The notes under the pieces: generated by a model
Told to the model about the DNA's origin: nothing
Database searches by the model: none
Seen by the model: the letters and a program-made list of their open reading frames with translations, nothing else
In this document: positions 4,697 to 5,317 of the stretch, one piece after another
Position numbering within the stretch: the stretch's first letter is position 1
Layout of the letters: every line of letters starts with the position of its first letter
From: an uncultured Neisseria sp.
GTDB lineage: Bacteria; Pseudomonadota; Gammaproteobacteria; Burkholderiales; Neisseriaceae
NCBI GenBank assembly: GCA_947097615.1
Contig: CAMURX010000125.1
Location: 1-5,317, forward strand
Length of the DNA stretch: 5,317 nucleotides
Direction: 5' to 3'
Made by a program: the position numbers and the translations under genes

Positions 4697-4715
4697 CAAA
4701 TACAGGCAAACAACC

Positions 4716-5317
4716 ATGGAAAATGCAAACCGTATCGTTGCTGAAGGCATCGCCGCCATCGAAGCCGCTGCCGACCAGCAGACGCTTGAACTTGTCAAAG
4801 CCCAATACCTCGGTAAAACCGGCGAACTCAACGCCCTGCTCAAGCAGCTCGGCCAAATGTCGCCCGAAGAGCGCAAAACCGTCGGTGCGCACATCAACGA
4901 GTACAAAAACCGTTTTCAGGCTGCCTACAACGCCAAACGCGACGCGCTGAACGAAGCCAGGCTGCAACAGCGCCTCGCCGCCGAAGCACTCGACATTACC
5001 CTGCCCGGCCGCGCCCAAGAGCAAGGCGGCCTGCATCCCGTTACCCTGACCCTGCAACGCGTGGTCGAACTCTTCCACGGCCTCGGTTTCGACGTTGCCG
5101 ACGGCCCCGAAATCGAAGACGATTTCCACAACTTCCAAGCCCTCAACATCCCGCAAGACCACCCCGCCCGCGCCATGCAGGATACCTTTTATGTTGAAAA
5201 CGGCGACGTTTTGCGCACCCACACCTCGCCCATCCAAATCCGCTACATGCTCGACAAAAAAGAGCCGCCCATCCGCATCATCGCCCCCGGCCGCGTGTAC
5301 CGCGTGGACAGCGATGC
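4716..5317 (+). CDS. pheS: Phenylalanine--tRNA ligase alpha subunit PheS, N-terminal 200 codons (cut by window edge)
   Basis: PheS with PheT forms the (alpha-beta)2 class II synthetase that charges tRNA-Phe in the cytoplasm. The frame is open from ATG 4716 to the edge: 200 codons plus two bases of about 330 expected. Residues 1-90 are the helical coiled-coil arm that contacts tRNA, including [18 protein letters not shown] at 27-44. The catalytic core begins near LPGR (96-99) and GGLHPVT (104-110). It continues with [12 protein letters not shown] (129-140), DHPAR (148-152), [10 protein letters not shown] (167-176, whose His and Ser match the Phe-binding pair of Thermus PheS) and class II motif 2 in [10 protein letters not shown] (187-196). 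The start is supported by the N-terminus [16 protein letters not shown]; the ribosome site is weak (AGG at 4704-4706, 9 nt away). Third positions are strongly C-rich. It is separated from rplT by a terminator, unlike a simple operon. The beta-subunit gene is not in the window. Confidence 0.96.
   Translation, partial: MENANRIVAEGIAAIEAAADQQTLELVKAQYLGKTGELNALLKQLGQMSPEERKTVGAHINEYKNRFQAAYNAKRDALNEARLQQRLAAEALDITLPGRAQEQGGLHPVTLTLQRVVELFHGLGFDVADGPEIEDDFHNFQALNIPQDHPARAMQDTFYVENGDVLRTHTSPIQIRYMLDKKEPPIRIIAPGRVYRVDSD

Noticed and set aside
1..5317. CRISPR array, toxin-antitoxin pair, transposon or phage remnant
   Set aside because: All repeats found are uptake sequences or the single 14-bp pair before pheS; every sizable open frame with family resemblance is a housekeeping gene.

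Overview
The window reads as chromosomal core DNA of a Neisseria-type betaproteobacterium. Two observations support this. The proteins are close to what I remember of Neisseria Lgt, ThrS, IF3, L35, L20 and PheS. The intergenic gaps also carry six exact copies of the 12-mer AGGCCGTCTGAA, the AG dialect of the Neisseria DNA uptake sequence (DUS). Meningococci and gonococci mostly use the AT dialect (ATGCCGTCTGAA), so a commensal species is more likely; I do not name one. I found no mobile element, CRISPR array, phage gene or obviously foreign gene, and no convincing new biological system.

Left part (1-1130). The first 22 codons of hemE (uroporphyrinogen decarboxylase) run leftward off the edge. 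They diverge from lgt (prolipoprotein diacylglyceryl transferase, 174-1031) across a compact gap holding two opposed TATAAT boxes with one DUS between them. Behind lgt lie three DUS copies, two of them forming an inverted pair that probably ends the lgt transcript.

Middle (1131-4536). A tRNA-Val(GAC) gene with a well-spaced promoter and its own terminator precedes the translation cluster thrS - infC - rpmI - rplT. thrS and infC are 28 bp apart with no terminator between them. infC begins with a rare AUC codon, a form of start linked to IF3 autoregulation. A likely promoter inside the last codons of infC, followed by a structured leader, feeds rpmI-rplT. A long UUCG-capped terminator closes the cluster after rplT.

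Right part (4537-5317). A 179-bp stretch holds a candidate promoter, a DUS hairpin flanked by a 14-bp direct repeat that contains GCGGCCGC, and then the first 200 codons of pheS, cut by the window edge. The gene order thrS-infC-rpmI-rplT-pheS matches the well-known E. coli cluster, but the Phe-rich pheM leader peptide of E. coli is not seen.

Together the genes supply charged tRNA (ThrS, PheS, tRNA-Val), initiation (IF3) and 50S subunit parts (L35, L20). Lgt and HemE are flanking housekeeping functions in lipoprotein maturation and haem synthesis. The most interesting material is regulatory: the AUC start, the leaders of rpmI and pheS, the use of paired DUS as hairpins, and a GC-rich stretch shared just downstream of five putative -10 boxes.
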